Positions 24,953 through 33,300 are shown, counted from the stretch's first letter. The stretch is DNA of 64,000 nt from CBDBCU01 sp965203435 (GCA_965203435.1 CBDBCU010000006.1:62001-126000); one strand, 5' to 3'. A program made the numbers and translations. Notes: generated by a model from the sequence alone, not told the origin.

Positions 24953-26341
24953 CTACGGGCCATCGGGACTTTCCAACCGTTCCAACAAATTGCCCTGCAC
25001 CTGGTTAGTCAGCCGCATCAGGGCGGGACTGAACTCCACCGGGTAGCGGGGCGGTTGACGCAATCGCCGATAAGCCGCCGGCAGCTGCCCGAAATCCTGT
25101 TGAAAGCGTTCCCGCATTTCCGCCAGGGTCGGATCCGGCCGGGTGCGCCGCCCGTCCGTCATCACCGTTTCCAGTAGCGGCTCCCCGCCGGGCAGGTTTT
25201 CCGTATCCAAGGCCACCACATCCCGCGCCCACTGGCCGGCCGCCTCCCGCAGCCGATAAACCTGCTTGGCTCCCGGCGGCGACACCTTGCCCGGACTCAG
25301 TTTCATCACCGGCTGCCCATCGTAGCTTACCAGCTTGTAAGACATATCGGTATAGGGCGCATCGGCGGAAACGCTGACCTTAGTGCCAACGCCGAAAATA
25401 TCAATGGGCGCGCCGCCTTGTACCAAGTCCGCAATCCCATATTCATCCAACCCGCCGCTGACCACGATTTGCGTATAATCCAACCCGGCGGCATCCAGAA
25501 TAGCCCGTACTTGCCGGCTCAGTTGGGCATAATCCCCGGAATCCAGCCGCACCCCGGCCAGGCGGTTGCCGGCGGCCGCCATTTCCTGCCCGACAATGGC
25601 GGCGTTATGGGCTCCGGCGATAGTGTCATAGGTATCCAACAGCAGGACGGCGTTTTGCGGAAAAGTGGCGGCGTAGGCCCGGAAAGCGTCAATTTCCGCC
25701 GGAAAGGCGGTGATGTAGGAATGGGCCATCGTGCCGGCCGGGGGGATGCCATAACGCTGCGCCGCCAGGGCATTGCTGGTGGACTCAAAGCCGGCAATCC
25801 AGCCGGCCCGGGACATGGTCAGCGCCGCATCGGCTCCGGGCGACCGCCGCGCCCCGAAATCCGACACTACCCGGCCATCGGCGGCGGCCACGCAGCGGGC
25901 GGCGATGGTGGCCTGCAAACTCTGAAAGTTCAGCCGGTTAATCAGCCAAGTTTCGGCCAGTTGCCCCTCGATAATCGGCGCCGTTACTTCCACGAGGGGC
26001 GCTTTGCCAAAATAGAGCCGCCCCTCGGCCAAGGCCCGGACGCTGCCGGTAAAGCGCAGCCCGGCCAGATATTCCAGAAACTCCCTACGGAACCGCCCGG
26101 TTTCCCGCAGGAACTCAAGGCTGGCCGGGCCAAAATGCAGGTTTTCCAGAAACTCCAACCCCTCCGCCAACCCGGCGCTCACCAGATAGCCCCGATTGGC
26201 CGGCAGATTGCGGACAAAAAGGCTGAACACCGCCGGCCCGAACCTCCGCCGGTCAAAATAAGCCTGGGCCATCGTCAACTCGTACCAGTCGGTAAACAGG
26301 CCCAGGGCCTCGGGGGAAAGGGTATAAGCGTTGGCGGTCAT
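24953..26341 (-). CDS. pncB: Nicotinate phosphoribosyltransferase
   Basis: 462 residues, matching the PncB/NAPRTase type II family: FTDWYELTMAQAYFDRR, FVRNLPANRGYLVSAGL, NRLNFQSLQATIAAR, DFGARRSPGADAA, GTMAHSYITAFP (catalytic His region) and VRLDSGDYAQLS. It converts nicotinate and PRPP to nicotinate mononucleotide in the NAD salvage pathway. The ATG at 26341 lies only 10 bases from the -10 box and has no ribosome-binding site, so translation is probably leaderless. The ETF gene follows on the same strand after a palindromic repeat. Confidence 0.95.
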   Translation of the reverse strand: MTANAYTLSPEALGLFTDWYELTMAQAYFDRRRFGPAVFSLFVRNLPANRGYLVSAGLAEGLEFLENLHFGPASLEFLRETGRFRREFLEYLAGLRFTGSVRALAEGRLYFGKAPLVEVTAPIIEGQLAETWLINRLNFQSLQATIAARCVAAADGRVVSDFGARRSPGADAALTMSRAGWIAGFESTSNALAAQRYGIPPAGTMAHSYITAFPAEIDAFRAYAATFPQNAVLLLDTYDTIAGAHNAAIVGQEMAAAGNRLAGVRLDSGDYAQLSRQVRAILDAAGLDYTQIVVSGGLDEYGIADLVQGGAPIDIFGVGTKVSVSADAPYTDMSYKLVSYDGQPVMKLSPGKVSPPGAKQVYRLREAAGQWARDVVALDTENLPGGEPLLETVMTDGRRTRPDPTLAEMRERFQQDFGQLPAAYRRLRQPPRYPVEFSPALMRLTNQVQGNLLERLESPDGP

Positions 26342-26351
26342 AACAGAGGCT

Positions 26352-26381
26352 ATTATGTTTGCGGATAGGCCGGTCTGTCAA
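26352..26381 (-). promoter_or_regulatory. Promoter of pncB, near-leaderless
   Basis: Minus strand: TTGACA (26381-26376), 18-base spacer, CATAAT (26357-26352). The predicted leader is about 3-4 nt. Confidence 0.7.
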
Positions 26382-26439
26382 TCAGGAAAGGGATGGGACT
26401 GAAACAAAGGGTATCCCCGGCTTTTGGGTGAGGATGGGA

Positions 26440-26721
26440 TTAGCCGATTTGCGCTTCGTAGCGGCCGGCCGATTTTTTGACCGCCTGCGCCAAATCATAG
26501 GCGGCTTGCAACTGGTACCAGGTAGCCGCGCCGCCGCCAAAAACCCGGTCGAGGCGTATCGCCATCGCCGGCGATATTCCCGCATGGCCGTTCACGATGT
26601 TGGACAGTTGCTTGCGGCTGACCCCAAGCTTTTCCGCCGCCGCCGTCAAACTCAGGCCCCTAGGCTCCAGGCAGTCGTGCCGGATTGCCAGCCCGGGATG
26701 CGGCGGGTTATGCATTGGCAT
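26440..26721 (-). CDS. higA: HigA-family antitoxin (XRE helix-turn-helix)
   Basis: 93 residues. NPPHPG at the start, then a helix-turn-helix (SLTAAAEKLGVSRKQLSNIV) and NGHAGISPAMAIRLDRVFGG are the hallmark of HigA antidotes of HigBA addiction modules. It binds and neutralises HigB and represses its own operon. The ATG at 26721 sits 9 bases after AGGAG; the in-frame TTG at 26730 is too close to that site. The toxin gene ends 12 bases upstream; toxin-first order is typical for higBA. Confidence 0.92.
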   Translation of the reverse strand: MPMHNPPHPGLAIRHDCLEPRGLSLTAAAEKLGVSRKQLSNIVNGHAGISPAMAIRLDRVFGGGAATWYQLQAAYDLAQAVKKSAGRYEAQIG

Positions 26722-26733
26722 TTCCCCCAACTC

Positions 26734-27012
26734 CTAGTGGTAGTCGACCAGATCTACGTCCAGAAAATTGCCGGCCTCGAAGCGGAAAATCAGCCGCCAG
26801 TTGCCGGATACGGAGACGGCCCAGAAGCCGTTCAGGTTGCCGCTTAAGCGATGCAACCGGTAACCCGGGAGGTTCATATTCTCTGGCGTGGCGGCTACTT
26901 CAAGCCGAGCCAGGATACGCTCGATTTTATCCGCATATTCCGGCGGGATGTACCGCCGGTCTCCCTGCTCGTACAGCCGTCGTAGCCCCCGGTGCCGGAA
27001 CCCCACTATCAT
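26734..27012 (-). CDS. higB: HigB-family toxin (RelE superfamily mRNA interferase)
   Basis: 92 residues. FRHRGLRRLYEQGD at the start, PENMNLPGYRLHRLSG in the middle and WAVSVSGNWRLIFRF near the end match the HigB toxin, which cuts mRNA on the ribosome. The pair is complete with no truncation. A promoter whose -10 box ends 8 bases before the ATG implies a leaderless mRNA, unusual for a toxin whose level must be kept low. Confidence 0.93.
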   Translation of the reverse strand: MIVGFRHRGLRRLYEQGDRRYIPPEYADKIERILARLEVAATPENMNLPGYRLHRLSGNLNGFWAVSVSGNWRLIFRFEAGNFLDVDLVDYH

Positions 27013-27020
27013 AGTCAGCC

Positions 27021-27049
27021 AGTGTAACCGGTTGCTTCACGAATTTCAA
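27021..27049 (-). promoter_or_regulatory. Promoter of higBA, leaderless
   Basis: Minus strand: TTGAAA (27049-27044), 17-base spacer, TACACT (27026-27021), then 8 bases to the ATG. Confidence 0.6.
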
Positions 27050-27135
27050 TCCTTGCTGGCGCTGAATATATGCTAGTGAGCGCCCTTTGCCCTTTGCCAT
27101 CCGCCGGTATCCCGCAATTTTGGGCATTAAACAGC

Positions 27136-27170
27136 AAAATACCGGGGCGGGCCGGTATGGCCCGCCCCGG
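27136..27170 (-). terminator. Intrinsic terminator of the unknown anchored-protein gene
   Basis: A 12-bp perfect stem (CCGGGGCGGGCC / GGCCCGCCCCGG) with a five-base loop, followed on the minus strand by TATTTTG, 22 bases after the stop. Confidence 0.75.
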
Positions 27171-27191
27171 CAAAAGTTCCCGGAGCGCCGG

Positions 27192-27839
27192 CTACTGGCA
27201 AAAATTCCGGAATTTTTCTCCGGCGGAAACGGATAGTTTCATGATGTCTTTATCCGCATCGCCTACATCCTCGATAGCGTCCGCGGCATCACCGGAATCC
27301 TGAGCGACTGCGGAGTTCACGAAATCTTCGTACCGTTCAGCGGCCTCCTCCAGCAGGTCAGCCATGCGTTCCAGGTCGGAATGTATGTCCCGAACCGATT
27401 CCGGATCGCTGCCAAACCGGCGCAGCTGTTTCGCGTTGGTTTCCATGCGCTTCTGCATACCCCTTACGCGGCCAAGCCATTCCGGGTTGCCAAGCATCAT
27501 ACTGTTGCTGGCAACTTGGTTTGACAGACTACGCATAAGCTCCAAGTCTGTCAGCACCGCCAACATCGTATCGCTCTTGCGGGACAGGTATAGCTCCTCG
27601 GCTATGGTCGGGCATTCGTCGGTGGTAGGAATCGGCCCTGGCGTTACTGCCAGGGTCGGGGCGTTGGCGGAGGAGGTTTCCGCGCCCGGGCCGGAAGTCG
27701 CCGGTTGGGAATCCGGAGCCGCGGTTTGGGTCTGCTCCTCGCCGCTGCCGGTGATAGCCAGGATAACGGCCAGGATGAGGGTCAAGGCGAGAAACCCGCC
27801 GCACCCGATGCCGCCGAACTTCAGAACCTTCTTGAACAT
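27192..27839 (-). CDS. Membrane-anchored extracytoplasmic protein of unknown function
   Basis: 215 residues from the ATG at 27839, after GAGGGGGCG. Residues ~10-32 form a Gly-rich hydrophobic anchor (GGIGCGGFLALTLILAVILA); a Thr/Ser/Pro/Ala linker (~35-75) follows, then a helical domain with heptad-like spacing (LELMRSLSNQVASNS, MQKRMETNAKQLRR, DLERMADLLEEAAERYEDFV). No family is recognised. The longer in-frame extension upstream lies inside a structured leader RNA and is rejected. The gene is flanked by a terminator and preceded by the 129-nt structured RNA, which probably regulates it. Confidence 0.7.
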   Translation of the reverse strand: MFKKVLKFGGIGCGGFLALTLILAVILAITGSGEEQTQTAAPDSQPATSGPGAETSSANAPTLAVTPGPIPTTDECPTIAEELYLSRKSDTMLAVLTDLELMRSLSNQVASNSMMLGNPEWLGRVRGMQKRMETNAKQLRRFGSDPESVRDIHSDLERMADLLEEAAERYEDFVNSAVAQDSGDAADAIEDVGDADKDIMKLSVSAGEKFRNFCQ

Positions 27840-27868
27840 AAAGCGCCCCCTCGTGGTCAGGATGCAAT

Positions 27869-27997
27869 CGTCACAACCGCATCGGCCCTCGCGGGTCCAC
27901 TCAGGGGCAATAAATTGCACCCATCGCTGGCTGCCCGATTCAGGGCAGCCGACCCGCGATAAAAAGACCACTCGGTTAGCCGAGGGCGGTTGTGACG
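27869..27997 (-). ncRNA. Candidate structured leader RNA, unassigned family
   Basis: The minus-strand RNA is closed by a 12-bp perfect helix (27997-27986 with 27880-27869, CGUCACAACCGC/GCGGUUGUGACG). Inside are a 5-bp hairpin CUCGG-CUAA-CCGAG (27984-27971), a 9-bp helix (27959-27951 with 27897-27889) enclosing an 8-bp hairpin GGCUGCCC/GGGCAGCC (27950-27929), and a bulged hairpin around UUUAUU (27922-27904). CGAGGGC (27987-27981) can instead pair with GCCCUCG (27891-27885), giving an alternative fold. A promoter at 28003-28031 would start transcription within one or two bases of the closing helix, and the ribosome-binding site of the next gene follows 15-20 bases after it. It matches no riboswitch class I can recall. 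No computation was run. Confidence 0.6.
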
Positions 27998-28002
27998 GGG
28001 TT

Positions 28003-28031
28003 ACTTTAGCACACAAGCAGCGATTTGGAAA
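28003..28031 (-). promoter_or_regulatory. Promoter of the structured leader RNA
   Basis: Minus strand: TTTCCA (28031-28026), 17-base spacer ending in TGTGC, TAAAGT (28008-28003). The same -10 box serves the rpsL promoter. Confidence 0.5.
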
Positions 28032-28072
28032 CCCGGTTTTGCAATGGATTTAGCAATCCGCCCAATTCCCAT

Positions 28073-28101
28073 TTGACACCCGCCCCATCTTTAGTTATTA
28101 T
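28073..28101 (+). promoter_or_regulatory. Promoter of the SAM-cycle operon
   Basis: TTGACA (28073-28078), 17-base spacer, TATTAT (28096-28101), about 35-40 bases before the riboswitch. Confidence 0.75.
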
Positions 28102-28142
28102 TACTGGCGGCAGCCCTTAAAAACCGAATACCCTATCTGGAA

Positions 28143-28278
28143 CCCTTATCCAGAACGGCAGAGGGATCGGCCCGACGAAGCCAGGCAACCGCCCCGGCCG
28201 GCGGCTTAACCGCCGCTGACCCGGCAAGGTGCTAAATCCGGCGTCTCCCCCGTTACAACGGGAGACGAAAGATGAGGG
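28143..28278 (+). promoter_or_regulatory. SAM-I (S-box) riboswitch
   Basis: P1 forms between CCCUUAUC (28143-28150) and GAUGAGGG (28271-28278). Conserved internal parts are AGAGGGAUCGGCCC, GACGAAGCCAGGCAACC (28193-28199 region) and AAGGUGCUAAAUCC (28226-28239), plus a P4-like GUCUCCC/GGGAGAC hairpin. Binding of SAM stabilises P1 and favours the terminator at 28296-28321, shutting off the methionine/SAM genes downstream. Confidence 0.93.
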
Positions 28279-28295
28279 AGTTGCAGCTCAGCGGC

Positions 28296-28321
28296 GCTTC
28301 TCCCCCCGGAGAAGCTTTTTT
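28296..28321 (+). terminator. Riboswitch-controlled terminator
   Basis: GCTTCTCC-CCCC-GGAGAAGC followed by six T, directly after the aptamer; the expression platform of the SAM riboswitch. Confidence 0.92.
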
Positions 28322-28358
28322 ATTGCCCGGAAATTGTCCCCCGGCAGGAAACATTGCC

Positions 28359-29417
28359 TTGAAAGAAATACGCCCCATCCAGTGGGATAACGGCGTCCTG
28401 CGTCTCCTCGACCAGACCCGGCTCCCCTTGGCGCAGCTAACCCTGGAGTTGACCGACTACCGGGAGGCGGTAGCCGCCATCCGGGATATGCAGGTGCGCG
28501 GCGCGCCGGCCATCGGCGTTACCGCCGCCTATGCCGTGGTAATGGCCGCCCGGGAACTGCCGGCGGAAAGCAACGCCGCTTTTCTGGCCGGCCTGCGTCA
28601 GGCCGCCGCCGTCATCAACGCCGCCCGCCCGACCGCCGTCAACCTGGCTTGGGCCGTGCGGCGGATGCTCCGGGTCGCGGAACAGGCCGCCGCCCACCGG
28701 GATTTGGTCGAGGTCAAAGCCCGGCTGGAATCCGAGGCCCGCCTGATTCAGCAGGAGGACGAGGACATCAACCGGCGGATGGGCAACCTGGGCAAAACCC
28801 TGCTGCCGGAGGGCGGGGCCGTGTTGACCCACTGCAACACCGGCGCTCTGGCGACTTCGGCCTATGGCACGGCCCTGGGCGTCATCCGGGCCGCTTGGGA
28901 ATCCGGCCGGCGCTTTCAAGTGTTCAACACCGAAACCCGTCCCTTTCTGCAAGGGGCGCGGCTGACCGCTTGGGAGTTTCAGCAGCTGGGCATCCCGGCG
29001 GCGCTGATTGTGGATTCCGCCGCCGGCCTGCTGATGCAGCGCGGCGACATCGGCTGCGTTATCACCGGGGCCGATCGCATCGCCGCCAATGGGGATACCG
29101 CCAACAAAATCGGCACCTACGCCTTGGCCGTGCTGGCCCGGGAAAACGACTTGCCCTTTTATGTGGCCGCCCCCACCAGCACCGTGGATTTGAGATTGGC
29201 CGCCGGGGCGGAAATCGCCATTGAGGAACGGCCGGCCGCCGAAGTTACCCACTTTCAGGGGCAGCCCACGGCTCCGGTCGGCGTAACCGCCCTGAACCCG
29301 GCCTTTGATGTAACGCCGCACCGTTATATCAGCGCCATCATCACCGAAAACGCCGTAGCCCGTCCGCCCTATACGGAAAGCCTGCGCCTGGCGGTAAGGG
29401 CTGCCGGTCAATCCTGA
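28359..29417 (+). CDS. mtnA: S-methyl-5-thioribose-1-phosphate isomerase
   Basis: 352 residues of the eIF2B-like MtnA family: VRGAPAIGVTAAYAV, the catalytic cysteine in LTHCNTGALAT, ETRPFLQGARLTAWE, VITGADRIAANGDTANKIGT (catalytic Asp). It converts methylthioribose-1-phosphate to methylthioribulose-1-phosphate in methylthioadenosine salvage. The start is a TTG at 28359 after AGGAAA; the upstream in-frame ATG at 28272 lies in the riboswitch P1 helix and before the terminator, so it is rejected. It is the first gene under the SAM riboswitch. Confidence 0.95.
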   Translation: MKEIRPIQWDNGVLRLLDQTRLPLAQLTLELTDYREAVAAIRDMQVRGAPAIGVTAAYAVVMAARELPAESNAAFLAGLRQAAAVINAARPTAVNLAWAVRRMLRVAEQAAAHRDLVEVKARLESEARLIQQEDEDINRRMGNLGKTLLPEGGAVLTHCNTGALATSAYGTALGVIRAAWESGRRFQVFNTETRPFLQGARLTAWEFQQLGIPAALIVDSAAGLLMQRGDIGCVITGADRIAANGDTANKIGTYALAVLARENDLPFYVAAPTSTVDLRLAAGAEIAIEERPAAEVTHFQGQPTAPVGVTALNPAFDVTPHRYISAIITENAVARPPYTESLRLAVRAAGQS

Positions 29418-29465
29418 TTGATGCCCCGGCCGCCATCATCCGGCCGCCGGATCCAAGGAGCTTAA

Positions 29466-30566
29466 ATGCCGAATCTCGACCAACAAACCCGCCGCCGTAT
29501 GGCCGCCACCGGGCTGACCGCCCGGGACGAATCCCGGGCTTGTCCCGGCTATGTCGTCTATGCCCCCATGAGCGGCCGCGGCGAAGTCTATCTGCTGGAC
29601 GAGCAGGGCCGGGAAGTCCACCAGTGGCAGCTGCCCCATCCGCCGGGCTTGTACGGCTATCTGCTGCCCAACGGCCACCTCTTTTACGGCGGCAAAATTC
29701 AAGATGACACCTGGCAGCGCTTTCCCTCCTGGAAACGCTTCAAGGGCGGCGTTATGCTGGAAGTGGACTGGGCGGGCCACATCCTTTGGGAACACTACGA
29801 TCCGGAACATCACCACGACGCCCGCCGCACCGACGCCGGCGGCGCTCTCTACCTGACCGTGGCATTGATGGATCCGGCCCAGGCCGCCCAGGTTCAGGGC
29901 GGCGTCCCCGGCAGCGATGCCGAAGGGATGTGGGCCGATGTCATCGTGGAAGTGGATCAAGACGGCAACCGCATTTGGGAATGGCGCGCCGCCGAACATC
30001 TCGACCCGGCTGTCCACACCCTTACCTTTAACGACCTGCGGGATGAATGGAGCCACGGCAACACAGTGGTGCCCCTGCCCGACAATCGGGTAATGTTCAG
30101 TTTCCGCAACATTTCCACCGTCGGCATTATTGATAAAAAGTCCGGCGCTATTGTCTGGCAGTTGGGCGACACCGTCCTGGCCCAGCAGCACGACCCCAGC
30201 CTGCTGCCCAATGGCAATATCCTGATTTACGACAACGGCGCCCACCGCCGCCATACCGGATTGCCCTTTTCCCGGGTTATCGAAGTCAACCCGGCTACCA
30301 ACGAAATCGTCTGGAGCTATCAGGATTCCCCGCCCTACAACTTTTTCAGCCCCTACATTTCCGGGGCCCGCCGCCTGCCCAACGGCAACACCCTGATCAC
30401 CGAGGGGATGTTCGGGCGGATGTTTCAGGTAACGCCGGAGGGGCAGGTGGTCTGGGAATATATCAATCCCTATTTCTATGCGGATGCGGAGGGGCAGGTG
30501 GTCAACCGCGTCTTTCGCGCCAATCATTACCTGCCGGAACAGATTCCGGCTTTGCCAGGGGTATAA
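29466..30566 (+). CDS. Arylsulfotransferase-like (ASST) beta-propeller protein
   Basis: 366 residues with propeller blades ending in EVHQWQLP, HILWEHYD, NRIWEWRA, AIVWQLGD, EIVWSYQD and QVVWEYIN, the spacing seen in ASST/PQQ-like propellers. Histidines that could serve as the ASST active site include those in EHHHDA, DEWSHGNTV and LAQQHDPS. ASST moves sulfate between phenols; many bacterial relatives are uncharacterised. No signal peptide is visible. Its place between mtnA and mtnP, with a stop codon abutting the mtnP ATG, implies a role tied to sulfur or methyl metabolism, but this is inference. AAGGAG precedes the ATG. Confidence 0.8.
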   Translation: MPNLDQQTRRRMAATGLTARDESRACPGYVVYAPMSGRGEVYLLDEQGREVHQWQLPHPPGLYGYLLPNGHLFYGGKIQDDTWQRFPSWKRFKGGVMLEVDWAGHILWEHYDPEHHHDARRTDAGGALYLTVALMDPAQAAQVQGGVPGSDAEGMWADVIVEVDQDGNRIWEWRAAEHLDPAVHTLTFNDLRDEWSHGNTVVPLPDNRVMFSFRNISTVGIIDKKSGAIVWQLGDTVLAQQHDPSLLPNGNILIYDNGAHRRHTGLPFSRVIEVNPATNEIVWSYQDSPPYNFFSPYISGARRLPNGNTLITEGMFGRMFQVTPEGQVVWEYINPYFYADAEGQVVNRVFRANHYLPEQIPALPGV

Positions 30567-31436
30567 ATGACCGACCAAACCGCGACGATCGGCGTCATCG
30601 GCGGCAGCGGCCTCTACGATTTGGAGGGCCTGGCCGGTGTCCGCCGCCTGGAACTGAATACCCCCTTTGGCCCGCCCAGCGACAGCATTGTTGTCGGTGA
30701 ATTGGCCGGTACGCGGGTGGCTTTTCTGCCGCGTCACGGCCGCGGCCACCGCTTTAATCCCGCCGCTATTCCGGCCCGGGCCAATATCTATGCCCTGAAA
30801 ACTTTGGGCGTGCAGCGGCTCCTGGCGGTCAGCGCGGTGGGCAGCCTGAAAGAGGATTTGGCCCCCCTGGATCTGGTGATCCCCGACCAGCTGATTGACC
30901 GCACCCGCGGCCGGGTCAGCACCTTTTTTGACGCCGGCATTGTGGCCCATATCGGTTTTGCCGAACCCTTTTGCGCCGCCAGCAGCGCCGTTATCGCCGC
31001 CGCCGCTGCCGAAATCGGCATTAACCGCCATCTCGAGGGAACGATGGTGGTTATGGAAGGGCCGGCCTTTTCCACTAAAGCCGAATCCTTTATGTACCGT
31101 TCCTGGGGCGCGGACATTATCGGGATGACCGCCCTGCCGGAGGCCAAGCTGGCCCGGGAAGCCGAAATGTGCTACGCCACTATGGCCTGGATTACCGACT
31201 ACGATTGCTGGCACGAAGCCGAGGAAAGCGTGTCCGTGGAAATGGTGGTGCAGAACCTGCTGAAAAATGTCGCCAACTCCCGGGAAATGCTGCGCCGGGT
31301 TATCCCCCGCCTCGGGGAGCCGGCCGGCTGTTCCTGCGGCTCCGCCCTGAAAGACGCCATCATCACCCATCCCGAAGTCATCCCCCCGGAGGTAAAGGAG
31401 CCGCTGGCCCCCCTGGTCGGCAAATACCTGAACTAA
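30567..31436 (+). CDS. mtnP: S-methyl-5'-thioadenosine phosphorylase
   Basis: 289 residues of the purine nucleoside phosphorylase MTAP branch: GVIGGSGLYDLEGL, the phosphate-binding FLPRHGRGHR, SAVGSLKEDLAPLDLVIPDQ, GTMVVMEGPAFSTKAESF and GMTALPEAKLAREAEMCY, then TDYDCWHE at the base-binding loop. It cleaves methylthioadenosine to adenine and methylthioribose-1-phosphate, feeding MtnA. The ATG follows the previous stop without a gap, indicating translational coupling. Confidence 0.95.
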   Translation: MTDQTATIGVIGGSGLYDLEGLAGVRRLELNTPFGPPSDSIVVGELAGTRVAFLPRHGRGHRFNPAAIPARANIYALKTLGVQRLLAVSAVGSLKEDLAPLDLVIPDQLIDRTRGRVSTFFDAGIVAHIGFAEPFCAASSAVIAAAAAEIGINRHLEGTMVVMEGPAFSTKAESFMYRSWGADIIGMTALPEAKLAREAEMCYATMAWITDYDCWHEAEESVSVEMVVQNLLKNVANSREMLRRVIPRLGEPAGCSCGSALKDAIITHPEVIPPEVKEPLAPLVGKYLN

Positions 31437-31490
31437 TCCCGCCTTTCCGGGTATCTGGAACCGTCAATCTATACAAGGAGGCAACGCAAA

Positions 31491-31850
31491 ATGCCCAGGC
31501 AAGAACCCGGCGAACCCTATTACCGGGTGGATTCCAACGAAGCCCGTTCCATCCTCGACGCCGACACGGCCGGCACGGTGGTGGTGGATGTGCGCCGCGA
31601 GGACGAATGGATCACCGGCCATATCGCCGGGGCCCGGCACATTCCCATTGACGACCTGGCCGACCGCATCGACGAAGTCCCCCGGGACAAGCGGCTACTG
31701 TTCATCTGCGCGATGGGCGTCCGCAGCGGCTTGGCCTGCGAAGTGGCGGCGTCTATGGGCTACGCCACCGAAAACCTTTACAACATCGAGGATGGCACTC
31801 CGGCCTGGATTGCCGCCGGCCATCCCACTACCTACGGCGCTGACGCCTAG
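31491..31850 (+). CDS. Rhodanese-like sulfurtransferase
   Basis: 119 residues, one rhodanese domain: VVVDVRREDEWITGHIAGA, then the active-site loop with Cys73 in CAMGVRS, and the closing YNIEDGTPAWIAAGHP. The cysteine is intact, so it should form a persulfide and transfer sulfane sulfur. It is in the SAM-cycle operon, consistent with sulfur handling. AAGGAGG lies 12 bases before the ATG. Confidence 0.92.
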   Translation: MPRQEPGEPYYRVDSNEARSILDADTAGTVVVDVRREDEWITGHIAGARHIPIDDLADRIDEVPRDKRLLFICAMGVRSGLACEVAASMGYATENLYNIEDGTPAWIAAGHPTTYGADA

Positions 31851-31907
31851 CCCCCGCCCTTTCCCGGCAAGGGGGCCGGGCCAAATCAAAGCATAAGGAG
31901 TTAGCTT

Positions 31908-33179
31908 TTGGCTGTTCAAAGTACCCATGGCGATGTCCGGGACTTGTCCCTGGCGTCCGACGGCGTAAATCGTATCCAATGGGCCGAGCGGGAAATGGGC
32001 GTTCTGCGGATTATCCGGGAACGCTTTGCCCGGGAAAAGCCCTTGCAGGGGCTGCGGATGGCCGCCTGCCTCCATGTAACCACCGAAACCGCCAACCTGG
32101 CCATTACCCTCCGCGACGGCGGCGCGGACCTGGCCCTCTGCGCCAGCAATCCCCTCAGCACCCAGGACGATGTGGCCGCCGCCCTGGTCAGCGAATACGG
32201 CATTCCCACCTTTTCCATCAAGGGCGAGGACAACGAAACCTACTATCAGCACTTGAGCGCCGTCCTCGACCACCAGCCCCAATACACTATGGACGATGGG
32301 GCCGACCTGGTGAGTATGCTGCACCGCGGCCGCGCCGAACTGCTGCCGCAAGTAGCCGGCGGCACCGAGGAAACCACCACCGGCGTCATCCGCCTGAACG
32401 CTATGGCCGCCGACGGGGCTTTGCGCTACCCCATCATTGCGGTCAATGAGGCGGAAACCAAGCATTTCTTTGACAACCGCTACGGCACCGGGCAAAGCAC
32501 TCTGGACGGCATTACCCGGGCCACGAACATCCTTTGGGCCGGGCGCAAAGTGGTCGTGGGCGGTTACGGCTGGTGCGGCCGCGGCGTGGCCTCCCGGGCC
32601 CGCGGCCTCGGCGCCCATGTCATCGTTACCGAAGTCAACGCCGTCCGCGCCCTGGAAGCGGTAATGGACGGGTTCACCGTGATGCCCGGTTTAGAGGCCG
32701 CCCGCGTGGGCGAAGTCTTTATTACCGTTACCGGCGGCCGCCACACCATCAGCGGCGACCATCTGGCGGTTATGCCGGATGGCGCGCTCATTGCCAACAG
32801 CGGCCATTTCAATGTCGAAATCGACATCCCGGCCCTGGAAGCTATGGCCGATAGCCACCGGGAAGTCCGCCCCTATGTGGAGGAATACACTATCAAAGAC
32901 GGGCGGCGACTCTACCTGCTGGGCGAAGGCCGGCTGATTAACCTGGCCGCCGCCGAAGGCCATCCCTCCGCCGTGATGGATATGAGCTTTGCCAACCAGG
33001 CCCTCAGCGTCGAGTATCTGGTGCAGAATCAAGGCAACTTGACGCCCGGCGTCTATGTCGTCCCCCCGGCCACCGACCAGGAAGTGGGGCGGCTCAAGCT
33101 GGAATCCATGGGAATCCGCATTGACGCCTTGACCGCCGACCAGCAGCGGTATCAAGAAAGTTGGGAGGAGGGTACCTAG
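31908..33179 (+). CDS. ahcY: Adenosylhomocysteinase
   Basis: 423 residues. Conserved blocks are CLHVTTETANLAITL, GGTEETTTGVIRL, the NAD-binding VVVGGYGWCGRGVASRARG, VTGGRHTISGDH, IANSGHFNVEID and HPSAVMDMSFANQALSVEY. It hydrolyses S-adenosylhomocysteine to adenosine and homocysteine, relieving inhibition of methyltransferases. The chain lacks the ~40-residue insert of many bacterial enzymes and ends in an SWEEGT tail, the shorter type. The start is a TTG at 31908 after AAGGAG. Confidence 0.96.
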   Translation: MAVQSTHGDVRDLSLASDGVNRIQWAEREMGVLRIIRERFAREKPLQGLRMAACLHVTTETANLAITLRDGGADLALCASNPLSTQDDVAAALVSEYGIPTFSIKGEDNETYYQHLSAVLDHQPQYTMDDGADLVSMLHRGRAELLPQVAGGTEETTTGVIRLNAMAADGALRYPIIAVNEAETKHFFDNRYGTGQSTLDGITRATNILWAGRKVVVGGYGWCGRGVASRARGLGAHVIVTEVNAVRALEAVMDGFTVMPGLEAARVGEVFITVTGGRHTISGDHLAVMPDGALIANSGHFNVEIDIPALEAMADSHREVRPYVEEYTIKDGRRLYLLGEGRLINLAAAEGHPSAVMDMSFANQALSVEYLVQNQGNLTPGVYVVPPATDQEVGRLKLESMGIRIDALTADQQRYQESWEEGT

Positions 33180-33300
33180 CGGCCGGCCGGTCCCGGCCGG
33201 TCAAAACCTTGCCCCCAACCGACAAAACGGCGCGGCGGGCCGCGGCAAAAACCGGGAAATCCGATCCGGCCCGCCGCCGCGACAATTGGAGGAAGTACCT

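Noticed and set aside
26927..27127. Small minus-strand frame overlapping higB
   Set aside because: It overlaps the promoter and start of the well-supported higB toxin and has no ribosome-binding site or recognisable motif.
28272..28358. Upstream ATG start for mtnA
   Set aside because: It lies inside riboswitch helix P1 and before the regulatory terminator; the TTG at 28359 has a suitable AGGAAA.
29436..31370. A 644-codon minus-strand frame
   Set aside because: Antisense to the ASST-like and mtnP genes, which are clearly coding on the plus strand.
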